Source: Mesobacillus jeotgali
GTDB lineage: Bacteria > Bacillota > Bacilli > Bacillales > Cytobacillaceae
Direction: 5' to 3'
Length of the DNA: 64,000 bases
NCBI RefSeq assembly: GCF_900166585.1
Contig: NZ_FVZC01000009.1
Span: 1,125,443-1,189,442 of the forward strand
The translations under genes were made by a program, and so were the position numbers. The notes under the pieces are model-generated. The model was not told where the DNA came from. It searched no databases and worked only from the letters and a program-made list of their open reading frames with translations. Of this stretch, positions 51,974-63,783 are shown piece by piece (the first letter of the stretch is position 1; each line of letters opens with the position of its first letter).

Positions 51974-54577
51974 ATGGGTACTGTTGAAAAAGAGATTAAG
52001 GATCAATCTTCCGTTGTTACCATGGTCGATAATTTAGTTGTGAAGGGCTTGTCTGCTTTAAAGAAAATGCGCGAAATGGATCAGGAAACAGTTGATAAAA
52101 TTGTTAAGGAAATGGCACTTGCAGGGCTTGACCAGCATATGCCCCTTGCGAAAATGGCAGTCGAGGAAACAAAACGTGGAGTATATGAAGATAAAATCAT
52201 CAAGAATATGTTTGCCACTGAATACGTTTATCACAATATTAAGTACGATAAAACAGCTGGTATCATAGAGGAAAATGAACATGAGGGAATGATTACAATT
52301 GCAGAACCGGTTGGTGTGATTGCCGGAGTAACGCCCGTTACCAATCCGACTTCCACAACGATGTTCAAAGCGCTGATTTCAATAAAGACTCGCAACCCAA
52401 TTATTTTTGCCTTTCACCCATCTGCACAAAAATGCAGCAGTGAAGCCGCAAGGATCCTTCGGGACGCTGCTATTAAGGCAGGGGCACCTGAGGATTGTGT
52501 TCAATGGATCGAAAAGCCTTCTTTGGAAGCCACTCAGGCTCTAATGAACCATTCGAAGATTTCGATGATTTTAGCTACAGGGGGAGCGGGAATGGTAAAA
52601 TCCGCTTACAGTTCAGGCAAGCCAGCTTTGGGAGTCGGACCAGGGAATGTTCCGTGTTATATTGAACGCACTGCTAATGTAAAGAGATCTGTCAATGACC
52701 TGATTTTATCCAAAACATTTGACAACGGAATGATCTGTGCGTCTGAACAGGCAGTCATCATAGACAAGGAAATTTATCATGAAGTAAAAACAGAGATGAC
52801 TGCAAACAATTGCTATTTCTTAAACGAGGAAGAAAAGGCGAAGGTAGAGAAGCTTGTCATCAACGAACATTCTTGTGCAGTGAACGCTGATATAGTAGGA
52901 ATGCCGGCACACAGAATAGCGGAAATGGCAGGCATAGCCGTACCAGAAGAGACAAAAATCCTTGTAGCTGAGCTTAAGGGTGTAGGGCCGCAATATCCTC
53001 TGTCCCGTGAAAAATTGAGCCCGGTGCTCGCTTGTTATAAAGTCAACGGAACGGAAGAAGGCCTAAAGCGTGCGGAAGAAATGCTAGAATTCGGCGGCCT
53101 CGGTCATTCGGCTGTTATCCACTCTACAAGCGATGAAGTCATCAAGTCATTTGGCTTACGAATGAAGGCAGGCCGGATAATTGTCAATGCTCCATCATCC
53201 CAGGGTGCCATTGGGGACATCTACAACGCTTATCTTCCGTCACTGACCCTTGGCTGCGGAACATATGGCGGCAACTCAGTTTCTACAAACGTTGGGGCAG
53301 TCAACCTGATCAATGTTAAAAAAGTTGCGAGAAGGAACGTGAATATGCAGTGGTTTAAAGTACCTTCTAAGATTTATTTTGAAAAGAATTCAACACAGTA
53401 TCTTGCTAAAATGCCGAAAATTACGAAGGCTTTCATCGTTACTGATCCTGGAATGGTCAAGCTTGGTTATGTTGACAGAGTACTTTACCACTTAAGGAAG
53501 CGTCCTGATTATGTTCACTGTGAAATCTTCTCGGAAGTCGAACCAGATCCTTCAATCGAAACAGTGATGAAAGGCGCTGAAATGATGGCAAACTTTGAGC
53601 CGGATGTCATCATTGCTCTTGGCGGGGGATCTGCAATGGACGCAGCAAAAGGCATGTGGCTGTTCTATGAATACCCAGAAGCGGATTTCCATGGTTTAAA
53701 GCAAAAATTCCTTGATATACGCAAAAGGATTGTCAAATATCCGCACCTCGGACGGAAAGCTCAATTTGTGGCTATCCCTACCACATCAGGTACAGGTTCT
53801 GAAGTGACATCCTTCTCGGTGATCACTGACAAAAAAGCAAATATCAAATATCCGCTCGCCGATTATGAATTGACACCAGACGTGGCAATCGTCGATCCGC
53901 AATTTGTCATGACAGTGCCAAAGCATATCACTGCAGATACAGGAATGGATGTTCTTACACACGCAATAGAAGCATATGTAAGCTGCATGGCCAATGACTA
54001 TACAGACGGCCTTGCCATCAAGGCAATCCAGCTTATATTTGAATATCTGCCAAGAGCATACCGAAATGGCCAGGACGAAGTGGCCCGAGAGAAGGTTCAC
54101 AATGCCTCTACAATTGCCGGGATGGCTTTCGCCAACGCATTCCTTGGAATCAACCACAGCCTTGCCCATAAGCTTGGAGCGGAATTCCATATTGCGCACG
54201 GCCGTTCCAATACCATCCTGATGCCGCATGTTATCCGTTATAACGCAACAAAACCGAAAAAGTTCACTGCTTTCCCTAAATATGAAAGCTTTGTTGCGGA
54301 CCAGCGCTATGCTGAAATTTCACGGATCCTGGGGTTACCGGCACGCACGACGGAAGAGGGAGTTGAAAGTCTGGTACAGGCCATTATCAGACTGGCAAAA
54401 GAAATGGAAATTCCGATGAGCATTGAAGCGAACGGGGTTGATAAAGCTGAATTTGAAGCTAAGGTCAATCAGTTGGCTGACCGGGCTTTCGAGGACCAGT
54501 GCACCACTGCGAACCCTAAACTGCCATTAGTATCCGAGCTGGCTGAAATTTATCGATTAGCATACAAAGGATTATAG
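51974..54577 (+). CDS. adhE: bifunctional acetaldehyde-CoA/alcohol dehydrogenase AdhE
   Basis: 867 residues, full length. Residues about 1-440: CoA-acylating aldehyde dehydrogenase with catalytic Cys255 in FDNGMICASEQAVIIDKEIY. Residues about 455-860: iron-dependent alcohol dehydrogenase, with LGGGSAMDAAKGMWLFYE, TSGTGSEVTSFSVITD, DTGMDVLTHAIEAYVS and GINHSLAHKLGAEFHIAHGR (iron-binding His). It turns acetyl-CoA to ethanol, reoxidising two NADH in fermentation, as spirosome filaments. AAGGAGGCAC precedes ATG. Rex-type and cre-like operators upstream. Confidence 0.97.
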   Translation: MGTVEKEIKDQSSVVTMVDNLVVKGLSALKKMREMDQETVDKIVKEMALAGLDQHMPLAKMAVEETKRGVYEDKIIKNMFATEYVYHNIKYDKTAGIIEENEHEGMITIAEPVGVIAGVTPVTNPTSTTMFKALISIKTRNPIIFAFHPSAQKCSSEAARILRDAAIKAGAPEDCVQWIEKPSLEATQALMNHSKISMILATGGAGMVKSAYSSGKPALGVGPGNVPCYIERTANVKRSVNDLILSKTFDNGMICASEQAVIIDKEIYHEVKTEMTANNCYFLNEEEKAKVEKLVINEHSCAVNADIVGMPAHRIAEMAGIAVPEETKILVAELKGVGPQYPLSREKLSPVLACYKVNGTEEGLKRAEEMLEFGGLGHSAVIHSTSDEVIKSFGLRMKAGRIIVNAPSSQGAIGDIYNAYLPSLTLGCGTYGGNSVSTNVGAVNLINVKKVARRNVNMQWFKVPSKIYFEKNSTQYLAKMPKITKAFIVTDPGMVKLGYVDRVLYHLRKRPDYVHCEIFSEVEPDPSIETVMKGAEMMANFEPDVIIALGGGSAMDAAKGMWLFYEYPEADFHGLKQKFLDIRKRIVKYPHLGRKAQFVAIPTTSGTGSEVTSFSVITDKKANIKYPLADYELTPDVAIVDPQFVMTVPKHITADTGMDVLTHAIEAYVSCMANDYTDGLAIKAIQLIFEYLPRAYRNGQDEVAREKVHNASTIAGMAFANAFLGINHSLAHKLGAEFHIAHGRSNTILMPHVIRYNATKPKKFTAFPKYESFVADQRYAEISRILGLPARTTEEGVESLVQAIIRLAKEMEIPMSIEANGVDKAEFEAKVNQLADRAFEDQCTTANPKLPLVSELAEIYRLAYKGL

Positions 54578-54579
54578 TA

Positions 54580-54622
54580 AAACAAAAGAAGAGGAATCTA
54601 TGATTCCTCTTCTTTTGTTGTT
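54580..54622 (+). terminator. Rho-independent terminator
   Basis: Long 17-20 bp near-perfect stem AACAAAAGAAGAGGAATC / GATTCCTCTTCTTTTGTT with a tiny loop, then GTTT. Confidence 0.9.
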
Positions 54623-54768
54623 TAGGTAATTTTACCTAATTACTATAACGTCAGACTATTAAATATTTCTATTTACCTAGTAAAAATAGTAATAAATTAA
54701 CTAGTTTTTATTTTTAGAATATTATATCATTTATCCTGGTTCACTATATTAAAATCCGGGAGGTAATT

Positions 54769-56172
54769 ATGAAGAAGAAGCCTTATTTATCAATTGCTTT
54801 AGTTGCTGGTTTAGCAGTAAGCTCTATAGGGGCACAAGCGATTTATGCAAAACCGGCAGAAACAGCGCAACAAGTGCAGCCATTTAATGTATTTGACAAC
54901 AAGGTGCTCGACAAAATCAATGTTGAAAATATTTATAACAATATTGAATATCTTTCAAGGACTCCCCGAGTTGCCGGTACTGAAGCTGAACATAAAGCGA
55001 TTCAATATGTTAAGGAGCAATTTGAGTCATATGGCTATGAAACAGAACTTCAGGAATTTACTTTTTACGGATACACCGCACCGCATACCGTAAAGCTTTC
55101 GATTGATGGTTATACGGGTGAAATCAAACCTAAATCCTTTACATACGGAATGGATGGGAATGTTTCGGGAGAATTAGTATATGCGGGATTGGGACAAACC
55201 TCAGATTTTGAAGGCAAGGATTTTACAGGTAAAATTGCATTGATAAAGCGAGGATCAATTTCGTTCGCTGATAAAGTACTGAACGCTGCTGCAAACGGTG
55301 CTTCAGGTGTAATAATTTTTAACAATGCATCTGGGGAACTTAACGGGACCTTTGGATCGCCTAGTGATAAATATGTTCCTGCTGTAGGCATTACCCAGGA
55401 GGCGGGACAAGCCTTATTGCAAAAGTTGAATAACGGTGAATCTTTGAATGCAGCGATTCAAATTGAAGGTGCAGAAGCCGGAATGAGGACATCATATAAT
55501 GTCATAGCCAAGAAAGCACCTACAAATAAAAATAAATCAACGGACGGAATCGTTGCGTTAGGAGCACATCACGACTCAGTACCTGGTGCACCAGGGGCGA
55601 ATGATGACGCTTCCGGCACAGCAATGACACTTGAACTTGCACGCGTAATGAAGGATCTGCCGACAAATATGGAGATGCGCTTCATGACATTCGGAGCAGA
55701 AGAACTCGGTTTGATTGGTTCCCGTTATTATGTAAGCCAGCTGCCTGAAGAAGAAAAAGATAGATTTGTCGGATATTTTAACATGGATATGGTTGGCAGC
55801 AGGGATGCTGGCGATTTAGTCATCAATACCGTTGACGGCAGCCAAAATATTGTTTCACAAACAGCTCAAGCATCAAGTGCCCGTCTGAATGGTGAGCCGA
55901 CCCCTATCCAGACAGGGGGCAGCAGTGACCATGTGTCATTCTACGAAGGAGGAATTGCATCCGGATCATTCATCCACAGGCCGCTTGAGCCATGGTACCA
56001 TACACCTGAAGATACCATTGATAAAATCAGCAAGGAAAAACTGCAGGATGTAGCCGAAATCGTAGGGACGGCCGTATATGACATTGTGCGTCCGGACAAT
56101 CAGGGACCAAAGGGCAATAGAGGAAAAGAACAAAAAGTACCACACTTATACTATGAGCAGGATGTTAAATAA
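54769..56172 (+). CDS. secreted M28 family aminopeptidase with PA domain
   Basis: 467 residues. Signal peptide (LSIALVAGLAVSSIGAQAIYA). A PA (protease-associated) domain occupies about 125-240. The M28 dizinc catalytic part has ALGAHHDSVPGAPGANDDAS (His, Asp), MTFGAEELGLIGSRYYVSQL (Glu-Glu), FNMDMVGSRDAGDLV (Asp) and a late GGSSDHVSFYEGGI (His). It removes N-terminal residues from peptides outside the cell (YwaD-like). GGGAGGTAATT precedes the ATG. Single gene with a terminator downstream. Confidence 0.92.
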   Translation: MKKKPYLSIALVAGLAVSSIGAQAIYAKPAETAQQVQPFNVFDNKVLDKINVENIYNNIEYLSRTPRVAGTEAEHKAIQYVKEQFESYGYETELQEFTFYGYTAPHTVKLSIDGYTGEIKPKSFTYGMDGNVSGELVYAGLGQTSDFEGKDFTGKIALIKRGSISFADKVLNAAANGASGVIIFNNASGELNGTFGSPSDKYVPAVGITQEAGQALLQKLNNGESLNAAIQIEGAEAGMRTSYNVIAKKAPTNKNKSTDGIVALGAHHDSVPGAPGANDDASGTAMTLELARVMKDLPTNMEMRFMTFGAEELGLIGSRYYVSQLPEEEKDRFVGYFNMDMVGSRDAGDLVINTVDGSQNIVSQTAQASSARLNGEPTPIQTGGSSDHVSFYEGGIASGSFIHRPLEPWYHTPEDTIDKISKEKLQDVAEIVGTAVYDIVRPDNQGPKGNRGKEQKVPHLYYEQDVK

Positions 56173-56183
56173 TCGGTTTACAA

Positions 56184-56226
56184 ACCAGGTTAACCCTATA
56201 ACAAGGGTTGCCTGGTTTTTATTTTT
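56184..56226 (+). terminator. Rho-independent terminator
   Basis: AAACCAGGTTAACCCT pairs with AGGGTTGCCTGGTTTT (one mismatch) followed by TATTTTT. Confidence 0.85.
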
Positions 56227-56303
56227 GCCCGGATATTTATCTTGGTATAAGTCCAAGTCTGAATCAATATACATACAATAATTTATCATAACTTGGAGGG
56301 AAT

Positions 56304-56714
56304 ATGAGCAGGAGGAGAAATATGAATTCAATGGTGGAAGCCAGAAGAATACTAGGACAGGATTTCTTTGAGGCAGCAGCTGATATCCTGCCATTACTGG
56401 GCCCTAGAATTGATATGTTCCAAGGGGATCATGAAGTAGTCTTGGTTGTTGAATTGCCTGGTCTTGTTTCGCAGGAGGATGTAAGGCTTTCATTGAATGG
56501 TTTTAGATTAACGATAGCAGGGGAGATAAAACGTCCATATATTTCAGATGAAAAGCGTCTTTTGATTAATGAACGAGCCGGCGGTCCATTTGAGCGAACC
56601 ATAGATATCCCCCGCCAGTGTGCTTTGGAAAATATTAAGGCAGATTTTCTCAAGGGACTCTTATTTATCCGCTGCCATATGATATTAAACAGTCAAACCA
56701 AACTGAAGAATTAA
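56304..56714 (+). CDS. Hsp20/alpha-crystallin-type protein
   Basis: 136 residues. Alpha-crystallin beta-sandwich: HEVVLVVELPGLVSQEDVRL, LNGFRLTIAGEIKRPY, GGPFERTIDIPRQCALENIK and ADFLKGLLFIRC (GLL motif, normally I/VxI/V at the end). Shorter N-terminal arm than typical, and the family PGV is VPGL here. In Bacillus such divergent Hsp20 members include the spore coat protein CotP and germination protein GerT; next to GerP-like genes this one is probably spore-associated. GGAGGG precedes ATG. Confidence 0.8.
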   Translation: MSRRRNMNSMVEARRILGQDFFEAAADILPLLGPRIDMFQGDHEVVLVVELPGLVSQEDVRLSLNGFRLTIAGEIKRPYISDEKRLLINERAGGPFERTIDIPRQCALENIKADFLKGLLFIRCHMILNSQTKLKN

Positions 56715-56752
56715 TTCAAATCAACTTTCACGGCTGAACGGGAGATGATAAG

Positions 56753-56956
56753 ATGACTGAAATCAAGTTCAAAAATCTGCACATTAATATTATTGCAAAT
56801 AGCTCAGGCGTCTACAATGGATCAAATTTACAACATAATTGGAGAAAGCGAAGCAGCAGTTCTGATGGATTCGGTTTAATTGAAGGAAAGTTAAATAAGA
56901 TCAGCAAAAATATAACAGTTTCTAATCGCAGAACTGGTGACCCAGAAAATGGATGA
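56753..56956 (+). CDS. GerPA/GerPF-like small protein
   Basis: 67 residues: MTEIKFKNLHINIIANSSGV, then YNGSNLQHNWRKRSSSSDGF, GLIEGKLNKISKN. The layout beta-strand (NINxIxNSSGVxxGxNxQxxWxxxSKSxxGFGxIxGxxN) is the GerPA/GerPF repeat fold. These are spore inner-coat proteins that let germinants through the coat. ATG has GGGAGATGATAAG upstream. Overlaps the next frame. Confidence 0.65.
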   Translation: MTEIKFKNLHINIIANSSGVYNGSNLQHNWRKRSSSSDGFGLIEGKLNKISKNITVSNRRTGDPENG

Positions 56957-57311
56957 CCAGGATCTTATTAATCTGATTAAAAACCTTAATGACAAACTAG
57001 ACTCCATGCAAACACGGGAGTGTCACTTTCACATTGATAAGGTTACAATTGACCAGCTGCAGTTGGAGGAACTTTCTTATCAACTTGATAAAATTGAAAT
57101 AAAAGAACTTAGCGGAATGCTGAATTTGGGAAATGCCTTCAGCCCAGAAATTCAGTCAATGAAATCAAAAAGTAAACCAGTGGACATTAAACCCTCACCT
57201 GATAAGCAGGGGAAAACCCAGGAAAATGAAGATAGACAACAGGAAGATACAGGAAAAACCGACATTGAACTGCAGATAATCGTCAATGGCAAAGAGATTA
57301 TGCCGGATTAA
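56949..57311 (+). CDS. GerPC-like spore protein
   Basis: About 120 residues: DDQDLINLIKNLNDKLDSMQ, then HFHIDKVTIDQLQLEELSYQ and LDKIEIKELSGMLNLGNAFS, followed by a charged low-complexity tail and ELQIIVNGKEIMPD. The coiled start plus the HIDKVxIDQLQLEELxYxLDKIEIKELSGxLNxG block recall GerPC. ATG 56949 is preferred (GGTGA 7 bases upstream); GTG 56937 is the alternative. It overlaps the upstream gene by 8 bases, indicating coupled translation. Confidence 0.6.
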   Translation: MDDQDLINLIKNLNDKLDSMQTRECHFHIDKVTIDQLQLEELSYQLDKIEIKELSGMLNLGNAFSPEIQSMKSKSKPVDIKPSPDKQGKTQENEDRQQEDTGKTDIELQIIVNGKEIMPD

Positions 57312-57322
57312 ATGGAGGGAGT

Positions 57323-57622
57323 ATGGCGAAAACATTAAGTCCGTCCTTTTATATAGGTACCATTCAGATTGGAACAATCCAGGACGCTTCATGTGTAAAT
57401 TTTGGAAACAGTTTTCCAAAGGATTTTACCAGCCAAAAAAACCAAAACCAGGGGTTTGGGAGTATTAACGGAGACAATAATGATATCCACGATATAATTT
57501 CCAGGCTTTACAAGAGGAATATAGCAGAGGTATTTGGAGAAACAGGGAATAAGGAGCAGCAACAGCCGGAATGGCTGGAAAACTTCCTGAAAACACAACC
57601 AGTACAAACGGAACAAGAATAA
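57323..57622 (+). CDS. GerP-like (GerPE/PF-type) small protein
   Basis: 99 residues: SFYIGTIQIGTIQDASCVNF then GNSFPKDFTSQKNQNQGFGS and INGDNNDIHDIISRLYKRNI. IxIGTIQDASCVNFGNSF is like the core of GerPE/GerPF, and QGFGSINGDNN echoes the GFGxIxGxxN motif of the first gene. ATG is fixed by ATGGAGGGAG. Third in a run of three co-directional genes. Confidence 0.55.
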   Translation: MAKTLSPSFYIGTIQIGTIQDASCVNFGNSFPKDFTSQKNQNQGFGSINGDNNDIHDIISRLYKRNIAEVFGETGNKEQQQPEWLENFLKTQPVQTEQE

Positions 57623-57657
57623 GGAGGTCCTTCAGCTAACCGAGCAGGACCTCTTAT

Positions 57658-58359
57658 TTAATGCAATAAATCATCTCTTTTATCTACGTAAAGTGTTCCG
57701 TCCGGCTGCACTTCTGCATAAAAAACATCATCCACGGATCGGACACCGGCTTGCTGTAATTGTTGCTCGAGCCAGGTTTGATCTTTTTTCATTTTAGCCA
57801 GATTTTGAAGATTGACCTGACCGTCAGCTACCAGTTCTGTTGAAAGCGGAACGAAATTACCTTTGGTTACGGCAATATTTAAATCTTTTTTAGTGACTGT
57901 TTGTTTGTTGGGTTTTTTCATAATAGAAAGCTTCCCATCAGTTTCAAAGATAGCGTAATCGACATCGCTTAATGAAAAAACATTTTTTTGGCGCAGCATA
58001 GCTTGGAGTGAGTCAGTATCCAGTCTAGTTTGTCTAAGGGCTTTCTCCAGGATTTTCCCGTTCTTAATTACAATTACCGGGTCGCCCATAAGCAGTTTTC
58101 TAACTTTTTTGGACTTGAGATGCATCTGGTCAGTTATCACTGTAAACACAGCCCAACCAAGTAAAGCAATTACTCCATTTATTAAACTTACGCTTGGATT
58201 AACAACAAGAGCTGCTGCAATAGAACCGAACGCAATGGCAGATACAAGGTTGAAAAACGTCATTTGACTGATTTCTTTTCGGCCTGACCATCTCGCCATT
58301 GCAAATAATACGATAAAACCTAACGCGATTCTTAATACCAATTCTGCCTGATTCATCAT
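57658..58359 (-). CDS. DUF421/YetF-type membrane protein
   Basis: About 233 residues. N-terminal membrane helices (ELVLRIALGFIVLFAMARWS and GVIALLGWAVFTVITDQ), then two cytoplasmic beta/alpha DUF421 units (GDPVIVIKNGKILEKALRQT, RLDTDSLQAMLRQKNVFSLS, and DYAIFETDGKLSIMKK; QLQQAGVRSVDDVFYAEVQP, DGTLYV). B. subtilis YetF and paralogues (YdfS, YrbG) share this plan. Several are spore inner-membrane proteins; function unclear. ATG 58359 (AAGGCGGTGATC directly before it) or 58356 starts. Confidence 0.8.
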   Translation of the reverse strand: MMNQAELVLRIALGFIVLFAMARWSGRKEISQMTFFNLVSAIAFGSIAAALVVNPSVSLINGVIALLGWAVFTVITDQMHLKSKKVRKLLMGDPVIVIKNGKILEKALRQTRLDTDSLQAMLRQKNVFSLSDVDYAIFETDGKLSIMKKPNKQTVTKKDLNIAVTKGNFVPLSTELVADGQVNLQNLAKMKKDQTWLEQQLQQAGVRSVDDVFYAEVQPDGTLYVDKRDDLLH

Positions 58360-58414
58360 GATCACCGCCTTATTGTTGATCATATAAAGTATTCGCATTC
58401 AGGCGGAATATATT

Positions 58415-58630
58415 CTAACACTTGGTACTTAGGATTTCGATGCCATTAACATCCCTAATCATGCTAAAGTTTCTCGAGATTGTATTTTTATGCCCCGTCA
58501 CAGATAAGCCGTTATTTGTTTTGGTGGTGGAAAGAAAGTTGCAACTCAGATTAGTACCAAAAAATATACCCGAAGAACTGGTGATTGAATTGACATTTAT
58601 GTTTCCAAATGTAATTTGTATTGTCATCAT
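58415..58630 (-). CDS. GerPA/GerPF-like small protein
   Basis: About 71 residues: MTIQITFGNINVNSITSSSG, then IFFGTNLSCNFLSTTKTNNG and LSVTGHKNTISRNFSMI. Same pattern as the other GerP-like genes (INVNSITSSSGIFFGTNL). The start is uncertain because the ribosome binding site (AAAGTGTG) is weak. It lies just behind the next entry on the same strand and probably shares its transcript. Confidence 0.6.
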   Translation of the reverse strand: MMTIQITFGNINVNSITSSSGIFFGTNLSCNFLSTTKTNNGLSVTGHKNTISRNFSMIRDVNGIEILSTKC

Positions 58631-58642
58631 GATATACACACT

Positions 58643-58888
58643 TTAAAGGGCCTGGGCCTGGCTAGTAGGCTGAATATCCGGGTCGGCATTGGGCTGGTCA
58701 ATCCCATCATTGTCGCTAATTAAATCCAGGTTTCCAAAATACCAATTTCCCTGCCCAGTTCCAAAAATACCATTGTTTTGTTTGGTTGGGGAATTCCAAC
58801 CGGTCTGCACATTTCCGCCGAAAAAGACACCTGCGTTACTCTGCATTGAATTGACATTTATAAAATTAAATAAAATATTATTTGCCAT
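58643..58888 (-). CDS. GerPA/GerPF-like spore germination protein
   Basis: 81 residues: MANNILFNFINVNSMQSNAG, VFFGGNVQTGWNSPTKQNNG, IFGTGQGNWYFGNLDLISDN. GVFFGxNVQxGWxSPTKxNNGxFGxGxGN is the GerPA/PF fold in its clearest form here. The C-terminus DGIDQPNADPDIQPTSQA resembles the usual polar tail. TTGGAGGGATC precedes the ATG. Leads the divergent unit next to the csp gene. Confidence 0.8.
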   Translation of the reverse strand: MANNILFNFINVNSMQSNAGVFFGGNVQTGWNSPTKQNNGIFGTGQGNWYFGNLDLISDNDGIDQPNADPDIQPTSQAQAL

Positions 58889-59045
58889 GTTGATCCCTCC
58901 AAGAAAAGCAACCCTTTAATACAATTATTCGGCAGGCGGTTAATTTGTGAATTGAGTTTGCTGGTTATAGAGGGGAGTTAAATCACTTTTATAGGGGAGT
59001 GAATGAAGCAGCAGGTTAAAGCTGAGGGGGAGAGCTGGCCATAAT

Positions 59046-59078
59046 AAAAAGAAGGTTCCATAGGAACCTTCTTTTTTC
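59046..59078 (-). terminator. Rho-independent terminator
   Basis: AAGAAGGTTCC / GGAACCTTCTT hairpin flanked by A and T tracts, downstream of the cold-shock gene. Confidence 0.9.
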
Positions 59079-59091
59079 AGCAAAACTAATA

Positions 59092-59292
59092 TTATAGTTT
59101 TGTTACGTTAGCAGCTTGTGGTCCGCGAGCGCCTTGCTCAACGTCGAAAGATACTTTTTGACCTTCGTCTAATGATTTGAAACCTTCAGATTGGATAGCA
59201 GAGAAGTGTACGAATACGTCGTCTCCACCTTCGCGCTCGATGAATCCAAAACCTTTTTCTGCGTTAAACCATTTTACTGTACCTTGTTCCAT
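59092..59292 (-). CDS. csp: cold-shock protein (CspA family)
   Basis: 66 residues. Single cold-shock domain: [20 protein letters not shown] (RNP1 KGFGFI) and [15 protein letters not shown] (RNP2 VFVHF), ending [10 protein letters not shown]. It is an RNA chaperone like CspB/CspD of B. subtilis. GGAGG precedes ATG, and 5' leader sequence up to about 59400 may hold a cold-responsive element. Expected single gene. Confidence 0.95.
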   Translation of the reverse strand: MEQGTVKWFNAEKGFGFIEREGGDDVFVHFSAIQSEGFKSLDEGQKVSFDVEQGARGPQAANVTKL

Positions 59293-59831
59293 TACTGTTA
59301 CCTCCTAGTGCAATTCGCACAAATGTTACTATCCTTGCCCAAAGTGATCATTAAGACGAAATAATTTCTATCCTTTACACCGAACAAAAATAATTCTATT
59401 TCATCATAACAGATACTGGAATCAATAGCAAACGTAAAAGAGAGATTTCGTCCTATCTACCTATTTCCGCACAGCACTCTCCAATTATAGCCGCATGTAG
59501 CCTGGATTACTTTATGTTTCTGGATTTATTCAGCTAGTAATTCTGTCATATCAGTGTATTTCATTAAATGACCGGCTTCCCCTTGAACAGCTTAAAATTT
59601 CCTCCGCCGCTGCACGATTCACAACTTTATTTGATTAACCATCTTGTTTTTACCGTATCGCCTATTACACTCTAGCTGAAGGTATAGCTAAACCGGCTAT
59701 TTGTTGATAATTATTCCTAATTAATTAGGAATATATTGCCGTTAATGTCGATGGTCTGTAGAATAACAAGCTCACATTTTTTTATTTATGATTCTTCTTG
59801 ATCAATGGCTTCCTGATTTTTTTAAAACCAC
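59293..59831. other. 539-bp gap without gene
   Basis: Leader/promoter of the csp gene at left. Further right the minus strand has short coding-like text (AVQGEAGHLMKYTDMTELLA ending at about 59531, preceded in another frame by NRAAAEEIL) that could be a remnant of an unknown gene, too short to name. Confidence 0.4.
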
Positions 59832-61115
<1,284 letters not shown>

Positions 61116-61255
61116 TTAATGGATATTTACACCTTAAGGTGAAAAATAAACTTAGCCTCTCTTAAATATTTCTTACAAATCATTTTAATTATTCACTATT
61201 CACAGAATGTCAATTCTTTAAATGACAAATAGTAAATTAAAAGGAGGTTGGAAAA

Positions 61256-61438
61256 ATGGGAAAATGGAATGAACAGGGAGCACCAAATAATAATTTATCT
61301 GCAGAAACAATAGCGAGTTCAAAGCTTGTTGGAAAAGAGGGGCTTATGGCACATGAGTTTTCTGAAGAACTATCTGACGGGGGCGAGAGGAATAAGTCCA
61401 TCGAAAAACAGTTAAAGGAACGACAGCCAGGAATGTAA
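61256..61438 (+). CDS. 60-residue small acidic/polar protein
   Basis: MGKWNEQGAPNNNLSAETIA, then SSKLVGKEGLMAHEFSEELS, ending DGGERNKSIEKQLKERQPGM. Hydrophilic, no membrane helix, like minor small acid-soluble or coat-associated spore proteins, but no known family. AAAGGAGGTTGG precedes the ATG. Next gene follows 17 bases later. Confidence 0.6.
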   Translation: MGKWNEQGAPNNNLSAETIASSKLVGKEGLMAHEFSEELSDGGERNKSIEKQLKERQPGM

Positions 61439-61455
61439 AGGAGAGGAAGAAATTA

Positions 61456-61578
61456 ATGAAAAAAGAGAATAGGTACCTGGATAAAAGAGGAGACTACACT
61501 GCACCTTCTATGGGTACAGCTGATTATCCTAAAAGACCTGAAAACAGGGCGATCAACCAAGAAGATAAGAAGAAATGA
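61456..61578 (+). CDS. 40-residue polar protein
   Basis: MKKENRYLDKRGDYTAPSMG then TADYPKRPENRAINQEDKKK. Polar and probably disordered. GGAGAGGAAG precedes ATG. Probably cotranscribed with the 60-residue gene; a terminator follows. Spore-type character is an inference. Confidence 0.6.
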   Translation: MKKENRYLDKRGDYTAPSMGTADYPKRPENRAINQEDKKK

Positions 61579-61586
61579 TAAAACTT

Positions 61587-61659
<73 letters not shown>

Positions 61660-61773
61660 TGGATAGGAAGGACAATTGAAATCATTTCCATTGAAAGCAA
61701 CAGGAAGGGATGGTAATCTTAGATAGCTGTTTAGCAAGCAATAAAAATATAAAAGTTTTCCAATATTTGTTTG

Positions 61774-61802
61774 TTGCTTACGAAGCAGTGTGATGATAAT
61801 AT
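61774..61802 (+). promoter_or_regulatory. rRNA operon promoter P1
   Basis: TTGCTT (61774-61779), 17-base spacer, TATAAT-like TAATAT (61797-61802). Confidence 0.65.
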
Positions 61803-61852
61803 TAATTACCCAGACAGCACACCTGTTGTTGCAACTCTTTAAATATTTGTTG

Positions 61853-61881
61853 TTGACAGCAATATAGCAATCTGGTAATAT
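61853..61881 (+). promoter_or_regulatory. rRNA operon promoter P2
   Basis: Consensus TTGACA (61853-61858), exactly 17 bases, then TAATAT (61876-61881). Tandem with P1, the usual Bacillus rrn layout. Confidence 0.85.
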
Positions 61882-62024
61882 ATAAAAGTTGCTTCTGACG
61901 GAGCAACAAAGAAAATTGTTCTTTGAAAACTAAACAAACAAGCGTCAACAAACAATTATTCATGACTTCTATTATATAGAAGAACATGAGCCAACGTTTT
62001 AACTTATGAGCTAACTCATAACTC

Positions 62025-63783
<1,759 letters not shown>

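Noticed and set aside
59520..59640. Gene remnant on the minus strand with coding-like text
   Set aside because: About 25 residues in two frames, no family match; too weak to call a pseudogene.
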